Assembly: GCF_030247195.1 (NCBI RefSeq) | Contig: NC_080672.1 | Span: 91,026,113-91,090,112, forward strand | Direction: 5' to 3' | Origin: Topomyia yanbarensis | Taxonomy: Eukaryota > Arthropoda > Insecta > Diptera > Culicidae | Length of the DNA: 64,000 nucleotides | Program-made: the position numbers and the translations under genes | Shown here: in pieces, positions 32,064 to 44,529 of the stretch | Layout of the letters: the number at the start of each line of letters is the position of its first letter | How positions within the stretch are numbered: the first letter of the stretch is position 1 | Notes under the pieces: generated by a model | What the model was told of the DNA's origin: nothing | The model's input: only the letters and a program-made list of their open reading frames with translations | Databases searched by the model: none

Positions 32064-35000
32064 ACTATTCGTTACTTTCAACAACAACTTTCAACAGAAA
32101 TTGGAATGGGCTATGATCACAAAGAGTAGATGGCATAGATGAATAAAAAATAGCAAATTTTATTTTAGACTACACAGAAAAAAATATTCTGTAATTTTAA
32201 ATTTATTTTCATGCCCACATCTAGCTCATGAATATAAATGTAAAATTAAATTCCACCACAAATACACACAACTTTTCGTGCTTTCTTCAACGAATTTTAT
32301 TATAATTTTACACGTTGATTGAAAATTACGGCTTCATTGAACGGGATACCAATGTACTTTAATGTATTTTTGATCCAATAATGCTGTAAAATATATGACA
32401 CATAATATCACACGAAAAAGTGTAAAGTCATATGCTTTTTGATGCTCCCATTGAGTGCCTCGAATTCAACTAAATTTTCAATCAAATTTTTGGTTCAAGT
32501 TTTGTATGTTTACATTCGTTTTGAATTACATGTCGTTTAAATTTCATTATTTTTTGGTGTGTAGCACATATTATGAAATGTAATAACCTATTTAAAGTAA
32601 ATGATGATTTTTTGCAGGTAGTTTCTTCACAGTACAATTTTATTTAAAACACTTCCTTTTCTAGGGGATTTATGGTTATTTTATTTTTTAACGTAAACTT
32701 TCCATTTTTTATGAAATTTCACGACTTTATTTCAGTGAATGTTTAATTCCTTGCAAAGCATTCTCGGATAGTTTTGCTGTACGAATATGGTTGTCGAACA
32801 ATATTTTTCTGAACGTTGTTTATACAAAAACTCATACGTATTTAAAAACAATGCTGTTGAGGTGAACTGGTCTGACAGCCTGTGGCAAAAAGTTAGTCTT
32901 CTATACTTCCAAAGAAATTCCCATAAATGTTACGTCTGCAATACCCAAAAACAAACATTATCTCATAATTAGCATACCGAACTGGATCATGCCAATTTAT
33001 TGAACCGGACACACTCGACCGGTTAGAGGTAAAGAAGGAACATTACGTAAAGAAACAGATTAAATTGCAGCTGCTGTGGTAATAGGTCTAAAACAAGCCA
33101 TTCGTTGAAAATCAATATTTATATTAATCCTCGCACTAAACCTGTCGATGGAGTGGGTAGGATTTCGAATTCAGCTGGAAAATTATTTCAGTTTGTTTAC
33201 TTTTCCTTCCCGAAACCCGTTCCAGTAAGTTACCAATGCTATGGCTGGATAGGTATCATGAATGTCGAATCGCTTAGTTTGTGTCATAAACACCGTCACA
33301 GGCTGTTGAAGTTCTGTTAATTCCCGCGTCAACCACCCAAACCTAACCTAGCAAATCAGAGCAACACTACTGTCGACTGCCAAATACAGTATATTGGTGT
33401 TACAGGCCGCCATCGATTGGAACATTTATAGCATCACAGTTGGGGGAAAGGATCATCCTTGAAACCGGCACTGAGCGTACGACAGAGAGCGAGAGACAGC
33501 TAGTGAGGCCTCATTTAGCTAACCAAACAAAACCCGAACCCGTTCCCAGCGCTTTCAACAACTCTTTACATTAATTGAAAATGCATTCATCCAAGAAATG
33601 AGAAATTTAGCGTAACAATTGCCGACTGCCGAGAGCCCGCGTTTTTCGGCCCTCGTCACCGCACTCGCCCTCAGCCGACACAATACACAGTCGATTGGTT
33701 TATGGAAATCGTTCGAATGTGACTGACTGCTGCTACAACAGCAAAACAGTGCGGATTAACGCACTACCCTCGCGATGTGTTTTCCAGCTGATTGCGGCGG
33801 ATGAACGAGAGTGGCTGTGAGTTTCAATGCCGAAACTGCGCATTAAATCCGAGGAGTTTCATTGTTTTGAGGGGAACTTGCATCTAGGTGTTCGAGGTTC
33901 GACTAGCAAGGATTCTTTGAATTAGTAGAATTATGCTATTGGCACTAAGAAGTAGGTGCACAGATTGTCAAAATAATTACTCTCACATGATTTCTGTTGT
34001 GATTTTTGTTCCTGTTACAATAGGAGTAGATACTATTTGTGAACTCTTTTTTCAAGTAATTTGGACAAGTGAAACTCCAATTTTAAATAGAAACCAAAGC
34101 ACATGCAATTACTCCCCGGAGCAATAATAATCAAGTAGGGTCTTCCTAGACCAACAAATTTAAAAACATTTAACAACTGCCGTAGCATCAATCCCCGTCG
34201 TGGACTTGTCGTGAAAAGTCAAAACATTCAAACATTTCAAGTACGGTTCCACTTGAACCACTAAAAATGAACTAATTATGAGTAACACACTTCTACACCG
34301 GGCCGTCGTAAAGATATTTAAGCCACTTAAACCAAAACCCCAAGAGAGAAGCAGTCGGCTTCTTAAATTTGGAGAAGCAGCTCGGCGCAACGTGCAATCG
34401 AAAAAGCGTATGCCTTTTGCTCAATGGTTTCAGTTATTTTGTCAAAGAACTTTGGCGGTATCGTTAAACAAATGCCAAAGGTTTTGACCGCGATTTCGAA
34501 CCATTTCAAATTGTAGGTTCCTATTTTCTGTTGGAAACGGTATCACTACAATAGAAAGGTTTAAGTGGCCTCTGGTAAAATTGCTACGATTAATGTTTTA
34601 AATTCGACGAGCTCAGTGCAAGAACGGGCCAACTAGAATAACTAATAATCGTTTTTGCTTGAAAGCGTAGAGACGAACCCGGGCTAGTTGCTAGTTGCTA
34701 ACCTAGGTTCGATACTGGCTTAAAACAAACAATTTGACAGCAGTTTAGGCCGATACTGGGTCAGTTTCAGCCTATAGCAAAAACAACTTAAAAGATGAGT
34801 TTATTGGTTATTGACATACGTTGTAACGAGCTAGTTACATGTAGCCGAAAATATTAAACAATATAACAACTGTTAGGTATTTCTATTGAAGGGGTTGCGG
34901 TCCTGCGCCTGTTCTTTCCTTCAGTCCCTTGGTTCCTTTGAGTTCGCTGAGCCATTTAGCTTCCAGCTCAGGAATCAGGAGTCAGTAGCGACTGGATAAG

Positions 35001-35506
35001 TATTGAGACTCGAAGACTCTATATAATGAGCCAAAGCATTGTTTCGAGACAGCACCTCTGCGATTGTGCATTTATTTCTTTGCTTTTTATCAAAATGTTT
35101 ACCCAATTGCAAGGAATTGGAAGCAACACGCTTCTCGCAACTGTCAGTACTCACACCCGATGGAAAATGACTCAATTTTCGATTCACCGAAAATCCGGAA
35201 AGGAGTGGAAATGATTTGCACGCATCAACTGTTTGAATTCATTTTCTAGCAAAGTCCACACAAGTTAATCCAATTTTGTACCTCTACCACCATGGGCTTG
35301 TACACCAGAAGGACATTTATGTTCTGTTTTATTTTGGAACCACAATATTTTTCTCGACTCAGTAATATGGTTATTGGTTAATACAACTTCTGACATTTCG
35401 AAAAATCGTTGAAAGATATATAGAAAAGTAAGTTGAGCTACACGTAAAATGGTTACTGAATTACAGATTTCTAGAAAAAGATCTATTTCATTTATCTATT
35501 TCTATT
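32064..35506. other. Non-coding stretch, no gene recognised
   Basis: Roughly 3.4 kb without any supported gene or clear repeat structure. The 33.3-33.9 kb part is less AT-rich than its surroundings and could be regulatory or exonic in an unrecognised host gene, but I see no splice-bounded conserved reading frame. The open frames are all under 80 codons. Confidence 0.45.
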
Positions 35507-35735
35507 CAAACTAATTTCTTTGTTTATTTAGTGTTTATTTGACCAACTAAGGGACAAATCCAGTGGGCATTTAATGTGCGTGGGAAACACGCATGGTCTT
35601 GTCTGAGTGAAATGATGGCTGCTGAATCACGTATTAGGGTTAAGAATTGACAGTTCGTGAGGAGAACCAAAATCCAGATACCAATTTACAGCAGTCATAT
35701 CAGCACGAAAATCTTATTTGGCATTGTCATATTGG
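35507..35735 (+). repeat. Dispersed repeat, copy 2 (partner at 10.1 kb)
   Basis: Same orientation and order of blocks as 10,100-10,325: CAAACTAATTTCT, then a GGGA(C/A)AA..CC block, AATGTGCGTGGGAAACACGC, GAGTGAAATGATGGCT, AAGAATTGACAGTTCG and ATATCAGCACGAA. Non-coding. Confidence 0.55.
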
Positions 35736-36905
35736 CTTACTTTTAGTCCAATAAACCAATTAAATTAATTGAAGGGTGAATAGCCGTATAACTACCATTT
35801 TCAATTTTTTACAGGAGGATAAAAAAAAACGCCCGAATTTTTTATTTATGATATTAAAATTAAAAGCTCACGATTGCTTGTTCATTACAGAGTAATACGA
35901 CATTTATTAAAATTTGAAACGATGTCGATTAGCGTGACGATGTACAATTCAGAGAGATAAGCTTCGCGAAGATTTTAATTTATTTTTGGTAACTCCATAA
36001 TCAAGATGCTTCAATAAACTCTCACATAATAAATAATATAAAGCATACATACATATTTATTCATTGGATTTTGTGAATTCATTGGTTGATATTTTGAGAT
36101 TTCTCTTGGTACTACTTTGCCGATAAGACGAGATTCAATTATTCTTTGGAAAAATTTTAATTAATAATAACGTTAAATACCAGAAAAGCTAACTTTGGCC
36201 TTTGGGAATCACTTTCGCCGGAATCACATGTAAATTGATGTTCATTTCATAGATTTTTAACCTATGAGAGATTCTTATGTGACCTTATTACCCAACCTAC
36301 AACTCCGAAACCAAAAGTCAGATCTGAGTTATATTTAATAGCAGTCAATGGGATATCTTCCATTTGAAATGAAGTTTGTAAAAACGAGTCAAGAATTCGA
36401 AAAGAAATAGGTGTGACATTAATTTGGAAGTTGGCAAGCCCGCCGGAGGCCTGAAGAAACGCCATAGGCGGCCAATATCGACAAGGCTACTTCGATTAGG
36501 TATTTGGTATGTGACCGCAATCTTCAACCCGTAACTCCGGAGCCGGCAGTCCGTAATGTAATGCCGTAAGGTAGTGCCGGAGAGGAATCAGGGTCTTACA
36601 AGATCAGTTGCTCTAGCGTGTCAGGTGGCAGCCCAAACCCGTTCACAGAGATGTTGGATTTGGTACATTTCTTCCTGTTCAGAGCTCTAAAAAACACACG
36701 CACTTACACAAAAGAGGGCAGCAGAGACAAGAGTTTAGGAGCTTAACAACTCGCCCCACCCTCCGGAGCTACTGCGCGTTAGGGAGTCTTGCTAGGGTAT
36801 GGTGGGGTTTGGGTTGGGCTCTGCTAAACCTCTAAAAAATCCATAACTCCGAAAGCAGCTCCGACGAAGCGAGTCTATGCCGCTTCCAATAATCTAAGAT
36901 CTTAG
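35736..36905. other. Non-coding stretch with repeat 'X' fragments
   Basis: Two pieces related to repeat X occur at about 36,240-36,345 (TGTGACC..ACAACTCCGAAACCAAAAG) and 36,500-36,550 (TGTGACCGCAATC, CCCGTAACTCCGGAGCCGG). The remainder, including a purine/pyrimidine-skewed part near 36.6-36.9 kb, shows nothing recognisable. Confidence 0.5.
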
Positions 36906-37106
36906 CAATAAAAACACTCTAGCTCAACCGGAGTGCCAACCGGCACATCAGAATCGACAGCAGTAACATCATGATTATGGCATGCTAGCCATGGCGAACG
37001 TCAACGGACAGGACACGGATCACGAATTGGACGACGGCTCTGGACTGACAGGCGTGCTGTGCTACTCGCTGAGTAAGAAAGGATGACACCGACTTTAAAT
37101 GGTGAG

Positions 37107-37397
37107 TGGGCTAACCTGTGTCCTGGCAATTTACATTTTAATGACATTCAATTAGCTAGAGTATACTGGATAGGGAAAGTTATGAAAATTTAGAGCCGTA
37201 GTACTCAAGTGAGAGCAAGAATGTGAAGTATACAGATCGGAAAACTAGAAGTGGAAGGGTCATTAGAACAGGCTTAATACCTTACGGGCTTAACTTTTGT
37301 CTTCTGCTGATGGGGGTCGAGCTTAGGCAGCATAACTACGACTCACTCATGCCCACCAGCATGTCTCCTGGCAAAGACAGATTTGTCCCTCTTTATC
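37107..37397 (+). mobile_element. Insertion in the R1-like 5' UTR, related to the 58.3-kb palindrome
   Basis: Absent from copy 1, whose 5' UTR runs AAATGG directly into GCGAC..ACGG. GTGAG flanks both sides (37,102-37,106 and 37,398-37,402). The inside contains ATTTAGAGCCGTAGTACTCA, AGAGCAAG, GTGGAAGGGTCAT and CTTAACTTTTGTCT, matching in order one arm of the palindrome at 58,322-58,883. It is thus a single-armed relative of that element. The boundary and the 5-bp duplication are inferred from one comparison. Confidence 0.6.
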
Positions 37398-37664
37398 GTG
37401 AGAACACGGCTGCCTCCGTCCCAACAAAACCCTGGCAGGTCTCCGGGTACGTTCAAAACTTGTCACCATTTAGTTGGTGGTACTAGGTTCGGCTGAAGCA
37501 TTTACGCCGATGCGGCTCTAAACACTACTCCTCATGAAGGATAGTGTAAACCCTTGCATGCCCTCCTTACTTCATAGATAATCATGGGATCACGAGAGGC
37601 GACTATGTACAACAAGTGGAGATAGCCGCGCGGAGTTCAGACCCAAATAAAATGAATACAAACA

Positions 37665-38280
37665 TTGTGTGAGCTTCAATGTACGGAGCAGGCATGGCGA
37701 ATCCGTTCGGGACAGATGCCAAAAATAGTGGCAGCGAAGTGCTTGGTAGAGCAGCTCCACAAGTTTGTGGACGCGAGAAGCAATGACCATAAGGACATTA
37801 AGAAGATGATCATCAGAATACGAAAGGCGCTACTGCCGCGAAGGAGTATGACACGGTAACGCGAAGGGCAGATGTTGCTGAGCGAGCATTGGTATCGGCT
37901 AGGACTACTATCCTCCTAGCCCCTCCGAAACCGCGTAAGGAGAAGCAGATTGGAGTGGAGAACACGCCAGTTTCCATAACTCCAAAGAGGACAAAATCCT
38001 CGCCAGAAGACGAAATACCAGGCGGGCTCGAAGACGCTGTTGTTGCCCACGGAAAGGACGTCACCCAACAGGGAGAAAGCTGTATTACCGTTGTAGGTCG
38101 GAAGGAGAAAGATGGGAAACAGCAAAAGCAAAAGGAAGTGCAAAAAGTGGAGCAGAAAGGAAAATGAAAACGTCCGACTCGTCAGTAGGCGCCAAAGGAA
38201 GAAGTCGTTCTCGCAAACGCCAATGACGTGACGACGCATGCAGCGCTGCTCGCGAAGGTCAGAAAGGACCCGGAGCAGTA
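37665..38280 (+). pseudogene. R1-like ORF1 relic, copy 3
   Basis: Readable blocks in changing frames: HKFVDARSNDHKDIKKMIIR (37,758-37,817), parallel to YVDARNNIHKNIKELVLRIR of copy 1; VVAHGKDVTQQGESCITVVG (38,039-38,098); and a lysine/glutamine-rich basic segment. The sequence jumps at about 38,278 into the endonuclease of ORF2, so the C-terminal zinc knuckles are deleted. Frameshifts and stops throughout. Confidence 0.68.
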
Positions 38281-39775
38281 GACCGAGCAGTTGATCGGTC
38301 GGAAGCCGGTAGTCATTTGTGATGACTTCAACGTATGGGCTCTTGAGTGGGGCAGTAGAGTAATCTACACAAGAGGGTGTATCCTGCAGGTATGTCTAGC
38401 GAATTTAGACGTATGATTGTGCAATGAAGGTTCCGTTAGCACATTTCGAATAGACGGGAGGGAGTCTATCATCGATGTCACATTCTGTGGCCCTTCACAA
38501 GCAGCGAACATGGATTAGAGAGTATGCGATTCGCTACCGTACCGGCCAACGAAACCCTACTGCAGCGCGGAGAAGGATGACCAGCGAGCAAAAGTGGAAG
38601 CCGAAAGCCTTCAACAAAGATCTTTTCATTGAGGCATTTAGGCCAGACAACGGAACCGAGCACGTTGATGCAGCTGACCGAACAAGAGGGATTGTGACGT
38701 CTTGTGACGCCACAATACCGCGAAAACTGGAGCCACGCTATAAACGGTGTCCAACTTACTGGTTTGATAAACTAGTGATTTAGAACCAGAAGGCGGACTC
38801 AGAGAGCAGTATCGGAGCAGATAGAGATCAGCACAAGACAGCGTTTCGGCAAGCTAGGGTCGTCTTAAAACAGAAGATCAAGCTTAGCAAGTCAGATTAC
38901 CGCAAGCAGTTGTACCGAGAAGTAGGCGTCAATCCCTGAGACCACGTGTACCGAATCGTGAATTGTGCCCGAAGCACAGTCCAACTACCTGGCCACCGAC
39001 GCCACGGAGTAAACACGGACGATCGGCAAGTGACTAACGATGAGCTTTCAAAAGCATCGAAGCGACTGAAATCAAAGAAAGACCCCGGTCCTGATGGAAT
39101 ACCAAACTGCGCGATGAAAGCTGCGATCCTGGCATACCCGGATATGTTCAGGATGTTGCTGCGGAAGTGTCTAGATGTAGGCAATTTCCCCGAAATGTCG
39201 ACGGTACAGAAGCTAGTATTGCTGCCAAAATCAGGGAAGCCAACAGGCGATCTGGCCTCGCATAGGCGTATATGTTTGCTGGGTACACTCGGGAAACTTC
39301 TGCCATGATTCATTCTTAGCAGACTGACGAAATGTACGGAGAGCGAGCGGGACTGTCCAAGATGCAGTTCGGATTCTGCCAAGCAGCATCGACAGTGAAC
39401 GCAATTCGGACAGTGCTTGAGAGTACGGAGAAGGCATTTAAACGAAAGCGAAGAGATCAATAGTGCGCTGTGGTCACGATGGATGTGAAAAATACAATTT
39501 AACAGCGCCAGTTGTAGAACCATCGCCGCAGCGCTGCACAGAATGAGGGTCCCTGATTATCTATGCCGGATCCTGAAGAGCTACTTCCAGAACAGAGTGC
39601 TGCTGTACGAGACGAACGAAGAACGGAAATGAATGTGAGTGAGAGCGGGCGTTCCTCGGGCTCCATTCTCGGTCCAACTCTTTGGAACGAGATGTAAAAT
39701 GGGACACTGCAGCTGCCTAGAAAAATGAAAATCGTGTTTCACGGACAACGTCTCACTAACATTAGCTCAACTGGT
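38281..39775 (+). pseudogene. R1-like ORF2 relic, copy 3 (endonuclease and partial RT)
   Basis: Starts mid-endonuclease with RKPVVICDDFNVWALEWGS (about 38,307-38,363), followed by IIDVTFCGPS, then decayed linker, SKKDPGPDGIPNCAMKAAIL (39,073 onwards), QKLVLLPKSGKPTGDLASHR, FGFCQAASTVNAIRTVLEST, VVTMDVKN (the reverse transcriptase motif-A aspartate) and a remnant of GVPRAPFSVQLFG-type sequence. The FXDD box is not intact. This copy retains the PGPDGIPNCAMKAAIL block that is deleted in copy 2, which helped locate that deletion. It also shows the empty hAT-like insertion site (about 38,495-38,515). Confidence 0.75.
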
Positions 39776-39785
39776 TCACTTAGAT

Positions 39786-42659
39786 TCAAGTAGCGTGAGA
39801 CGATTTTCTGGTCGCAGGAATACAAATAATGATTCTTTGTTGTATAGTCTCTTTTTAAACGAACTGTGGTTTCGATTTCGACATACGTTCAATGTAACTA
39901 ATCCAAGAATATTCTGTATAAAGCGATCTGAGCTATGTACACTTCTAAAAATAATAATCCATACTTAACTATTCTATGTTGTCATCAATCGAAAGAAAAA
40001 TATTCTGTATTTTTTAGTAAATTACGCGAATCTATAAATATAAGCGTTAAGACTGTATTGCTAGCCATATATAATCGACTATAGCATTTTTAACGCTAAA
40101 AAGATAGAGCATTATTACACCCAAGTACACTGTCAAAAACGAAAATACCATTACACTGCACCGGTGTAGCGCCGCGTAAAAGGAAAACGCTATAAGATTA
40201 CCTCTTTACACACCGGTCGAGTGAAGAAAAAACGCAAACTACATACCTACTTACTACCTCGAAACTACCCGAAAAAGGAAAATCCCTACGATTTCGTAGC
40301 AGTATGGGAAAAGTAATATATTTGTAACAGATGTTGCACAACATTATCAACGGTAAATGGTTATTTGTAATTACTTTGTTTCCCGACGTTCCTTTGTGTG
40401 CCCCGTGCAGCTTCCTTTTTGGCAGGCAGCTCTTCTGTGCGCGCGCGTAAATGTTGACTACCCCACCGGCCGGCAGCACAGTGTCTGTACGAAGCCGCTC
40501 GGAGCAAGCACTTAGACGGGGGTGAGTTTTCGTCATAAACGATTAGTTGGTAGCATAAACAGTGCTGCGCTAATATAGCAGCAAAAGATGCTGCCGGCTA
40601 GACTAGGGACGGTCAGAATAGTTGCCACTTCGTGTGTAGTTCCTTCAATCGTTGATAGTCTATATTTTGACATTCGTTCGTTGATATGAATAACTAGTGG
40701 GATTACTGCTTGGAAATATAAAATTTATGCTAAATTTTCTTACTACGAGAAAACCTCCTATTAAGTCATTAGTTCGACCGAAGCAATGAAATACCAATAA
40801 AAGATTTTATTATTGTCATTAATTCGGAAGATGGTGGATTGTTTTATGTCAGTATTAAGTTCATTAGTTATTTTAATGCACAACCGAATCATCACTGGTA
40901 CTGGGCATCCCCACCTGCCACCAACAATTTTTTTATGAGCGAACCAGCAATCTTCGCGTTCCTTTCTTCCTACTCTAGGGTTTTATTTTCCTAAAGATGC
41001 TTAAATGATGCTCCTTACGTCTTGCTCGGCGAATGAAAATGAAAGAGTTCTTGCTTCTTGCGCTACCCTTGCCGACAAAAATCGTAAAGCAGAAGATGAT
41101 CTGCCACCAACCAACGAACGCCGCCGACCCAGCCAACTCGACCGGCTAGATGGTACAAGACGACCGAACGGGTGAGGAAAACATAAATCACACAGTTCAA
41201 GTGGCTTCGTTGGCCTTTCCCTGCCGCTCAGAGTGAACCATGTTTGCCTACTAAACGATTTGTTTTTCTTCAGCCTTTCGCTCCTTTGTAAGAAGGATTA
41301 CTCTCGTTAATCGGCGGGGCTTTTTGTTTAATGACAATTGTCAAAGATTGATTCGGGTGGGCTGCAGCCGTTGCCTGAGTCGGAGAACAGTAATTTAGCT
41401 TAATTTTCCCTTTCGGTTTAAGTTATTCGGAAAAAGGTGAGAGCAGGTCGAAAGTTTGAAAGATGGTATACCGTTATTTACACCTGTCTTTCCGGAAGCA
41501 GATCATGGGCAGATGTAAATAAAACGTCTTGTAAAAATCAAACAACCGTTACATTTTCATAACTCGTAATTGATACGCTGTTAAGTTGCGCTCGAAACAA
41601 AGCGCATTTGACGACGATGGCGACGACGATAAAAAGCATATGAAATATCTGCAAAAAATCTCGCAAAAAATGTAATATGGACAGATGGTTTTATACCGTC
41701 ATATTCTTGGGTCTGCATCGACGCGTATCCAGCTGTGTGCGTATGCTTAACTGACATACATGTCCCTTCGCTGGGTATGGAAAAGATCCGAAAAAACAGC
41801 GGCGAAGTCCAACTTGCGATAACGGCCGGCCGGGAGTGCGCCTGGATGGATGGTTGGATGAATTGATGATAAAAAATTCACTCCCGCTCCGATCCCTTCG
41901 TTCGTGCAGAAAGGCCATCCGGAAGGGCACGAGGGTTTCTAACGGAACGAAACATTACAATCACTTAATTACGCTTCGATGATTGCGACAAATGATACCC
42001 TCTTTGTTATCGTAATTGCAACTGCTGGCTGGGGCCCTTGGTTTGGCTTGATGTGGCTTGGCTTGGGTTTGGCATTTGAGATGCCTCTCCGTTGCTCACT
42101 CGTTCTCGTGGCATCTTTTCGATCCGATTCAAACTAACTTATCCTTTCCCGTTCCTGATAGGAAATAAACTTTGCGATTATATTAAATTTTTTATCGCTT
42201 TACGATCACATTTACATGGAAAACAAGGGTTACAAAATTTATAAGCAATTTATGCGGAAGTCTGAAACAATCATGTTTTTGACGTAGGACTACGTCTTTG
42301 TTTTCGACATGGGGGTACACTTTGGCAAATTCTACAAAAATTGTATGTAACGAAAAGTGGTGCAATTTTAAACGCATATCATTTAGTCATGTCACGATAA
42401 ATTTTCAAATTTTTTGTGCATTTCGCCCCGAAATATTTCTAAGAAAAGATTTCAATAGATAAACCCAAACATTTTTGATGTCATGGCATTAAAAATTTAA
42501 ATAATGTACAGCCTAGTCAAAATATCGCGCATTTACACACAGAAGATAGCGCGAATGACGTCATCATCGACTATTCTTTAAACGACTGTTCTTTAAACTA
42601 ATTTGGCCGGATAAGCCTGTTGAACGGCAGGTGGAGCAGATCACTGCGCTGTGTATTTT
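39786..42659. other. Non-coding stretch, no gene recognised
   Basis: No supported gene or repeat. The 40.2-41.5 kb part is richer in G+C than its surroundings, and the ORF at 40,198-40,536 (minus, 112 codons) has no recognisable domain. Confidence 0.45.
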
Positions 42660-42703
42660 CACAGCCAGTGTAGCTGAGTTAAAAGTCCATTACACTGGCT
42701 GTG
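42660..42703. repeat. Perfect 13-bp hairpin
   Basis: CACAGCCAGTGTA (42,660-42,672) and TACACTGGCTGTG (42,691-42,703) are exact reverse complements separated by 18 bases. Probably a repeat remnant; no flanking element could be defined. Confidence 0.6.
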
Positions 42704-42904
42704 GAGGTACGCTAACCAGTACCGTCCAAAACGCGACTGAGCTTGTCCGTGCAAACACTATGCTTTCTTTTGTGTTGTCCTCGTTTCCAGCACACATTTA
42801 TGTACAATCTTGAGCACAATTATTCGTACACAATATCGCTTGTACATTCGAGCTCCATTTGCAAACACGGTTAACATAGTGTCGTGGTACTATATGTTAC
42901 CATC

Positions 42905-43070
42905 TTCACAGATCTTTTTGTAATGTCACAGATTTTTTTCACAATTTTTGATCACAGATTCTTTTTCACAGATGGCAGATTTTTGGAATATTGATGAAAA
43001 TTTCACAGATTTTTGGAAATATTGTGATTTTTCAATGATTTTTCGGAATTTGTCAAAGATTTTTTTCCTG
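42905..43070 (+). repeat. Irregular CACAGATTTTT repeat cluster
   Basis: The motif TCACAGAT(C/T)TTTTT or close variants occurs about seven times in 165 bp (about 42,905, 42,926, 42,950, 42,966, 43,002, with weaker versions towards 43,060). Spacing is irregular, so it is a degenerate motif cluster and not a clean tandem array. Not coding. Confidence 0.6.
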
Positions 43071-43859
43071 TTTCAGTTATCACATATGGTAAAAAGATAT
43101 TTTTGGCCGACACATAGATTTCAATGTGGCATCCCTGTTTGTTAGCGGTTGCTTGCGTATTCTTCGCAACAAATTTACGCGGATCGATAGAAAGCACAAC
43201 GAAAGTTTATTATTTACGTTCGATTAATTCATTGATTCATTTCCACTCAGCCTATCCTGTTTTGATTCTGCTAATAGGTACATACTACAAAGCCTAATTA
43301 CGAATGAATACACTGCCACTCAAAAAACCGTTACAAAAACGCATCCAAGTCCGTATATAAAATTGTTTTCGCTACATTTGTATGCGTACTTTAGGAAAGT
43401 TGCAATAATGGCAAAATAGAACTAGAAAGCTTGGTCTATACATGAAATGTGGTCTAAAATTTGATTTTTCTTCACCGGTTCGGGTTTTTACAACACACAC
43501 AATCGAAAAGTTTTTACAATTTTCAAAAGCTGATCTTGTGCTATAAAGATTTAGTTCCAGATATTAGTTCTGTCACGGTTTTCTGTCTTTTTTCTTCAGA
43601 TCTTCTCAAATAAGTTTAATCGGATTCGATCACCTACTACAAATGAAATGACCTGATAACCAAGAAGGTTCGGTTCAATGTGTATCATTCGATGTTGATT
43701 GGTTATGCTTAAACTACACGTAAGAAATATATTTGATTTATTATTACTCTAAATGTACTAAGAAAATAAATATTTTACATTTAGTAGTATAGTACTACGT
43801 CAACAGTTCGTGCAACCCCGTAGGGCTGCCCCTTGTAGTTTTTATAGACAAAATGCACA

Positions 43860-44462
43860 TGTTTCGTGTGGACATGTTTCGTTTGGACAATCTAGCGACC
43901 TTCAATTGGTCCCCTGGACTATTCAACATGAAAAATTACTTTTTTCAGCCGCTTTCAGAAATGTGGAGTATTTCAGTATTATTCATACTTGTCTAACGAA
44001 AAGAATTGGGGTAAAACGGGTAAACACGTTTCGTGCGGCCAGCCATTCAATCGATTTCCTGAACTATTGTACATAAGAAAAAATACTTTAGTGAGCCGTT
44101 TTCAGCCTCTTTATGAAATTTTGAGTAAGGTATAACTCGACACTTGTATTATGTGAAGAATTGGGGTAAAACGGATACAAACGTTTCGTGCGGTCATTCT
44201 TACTATCTTTTATCGATTCCCCAGATTATTTTAAAGAAGAATTACTACTTTTCATCAGCCGCAATCAGCCTCTTTCCGAGAAGCAAAGCCAGATTTAACT
44301 TCACGCTTCATAAATGAGACGAATTAGGATAAAACAGGTACATTCGTTTCCTGCAGTCATTCTAACTATCTTTAATCAATTCCTCAAAAATTTTCGCATA
44401 AGAAATACTACTTACAATCAGCCACATTCAGCCTCTTTCCGAAATGTAGAGCCAGGTCTAGG
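43860..44462 (+). repeat. Tandem repeat, unit about 160 bp, nearly 4 units
   Basis: Landmarks recur at near-constant spacing: GAATTGGGGTAAAACGG at 44,003 and 44,158, and GAATTAGGATAAAACAGG at 44,321; CGTTTCGTGCGG at about 44,028 and 44,189, and CGTTTCCTGCAG at about 44,349, with an earlier weaker copy near 43,870; TCAGCC..TTTC follows in each unit. Units are diverged. The same repeat occurs at 53,252-53,720, with a fragment at 15,487. Confidence 0.75.
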
Positions 44463-44475
44463 TTTATACTTGTGG

Positions 44476-44529
44476 GTTGGGAGCTGTAAGTAGCGGTTGG
44501 CCACTACTCGGGTTCTTGTTTGCCCGGCA
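44476..44529 (+). repeat. Dispersed repeat 'G', copy 2, left part
   Basis: GTAAGTAGCGGTTGGCC..ACTACTCGGGTTCTTGTTTGC matches the start of repeat G at 14,485. The copy breaks at the TIR of element X and continues at 46,855. Confidence 0.6.

Larger units (their letters stand above)
36906..39785 (+). mobile_element. R1-like retrotransposon, copy 3 (3'-truncated, internally deleted)
   Basis: The 5' UTR (about 36,906-37,660) aligns with that of copy 1, sharing CAACCGGAGTGCCAACCGGC-type sequence at the start. It is interrupted by about 290 bp at 37,107-37,397. ORF1 and ORF2 relics follow. A deletion near 38,278 removes the end of ORF1, including its zinc knuckles, and the start of ORF2. Homology stops inside the reverse transcriptase at about 39,780, so the C-terminus and 3' UTR are absent. 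Same family as copy 1 and equally decayed. Confidence 0.8.

Noticed and set aside
33300..33900. Less AT-rich segment as a promoter or exon
   Set aside because: No conserved reading frame, no convincing core-promoter combination and no transcript evidence.
34675..34725. GGTTCGA-containing stretch as a tRNA gene
   Set aside because: No acceptor stem pairing and no proper spacing to a D-arm box A sequence.
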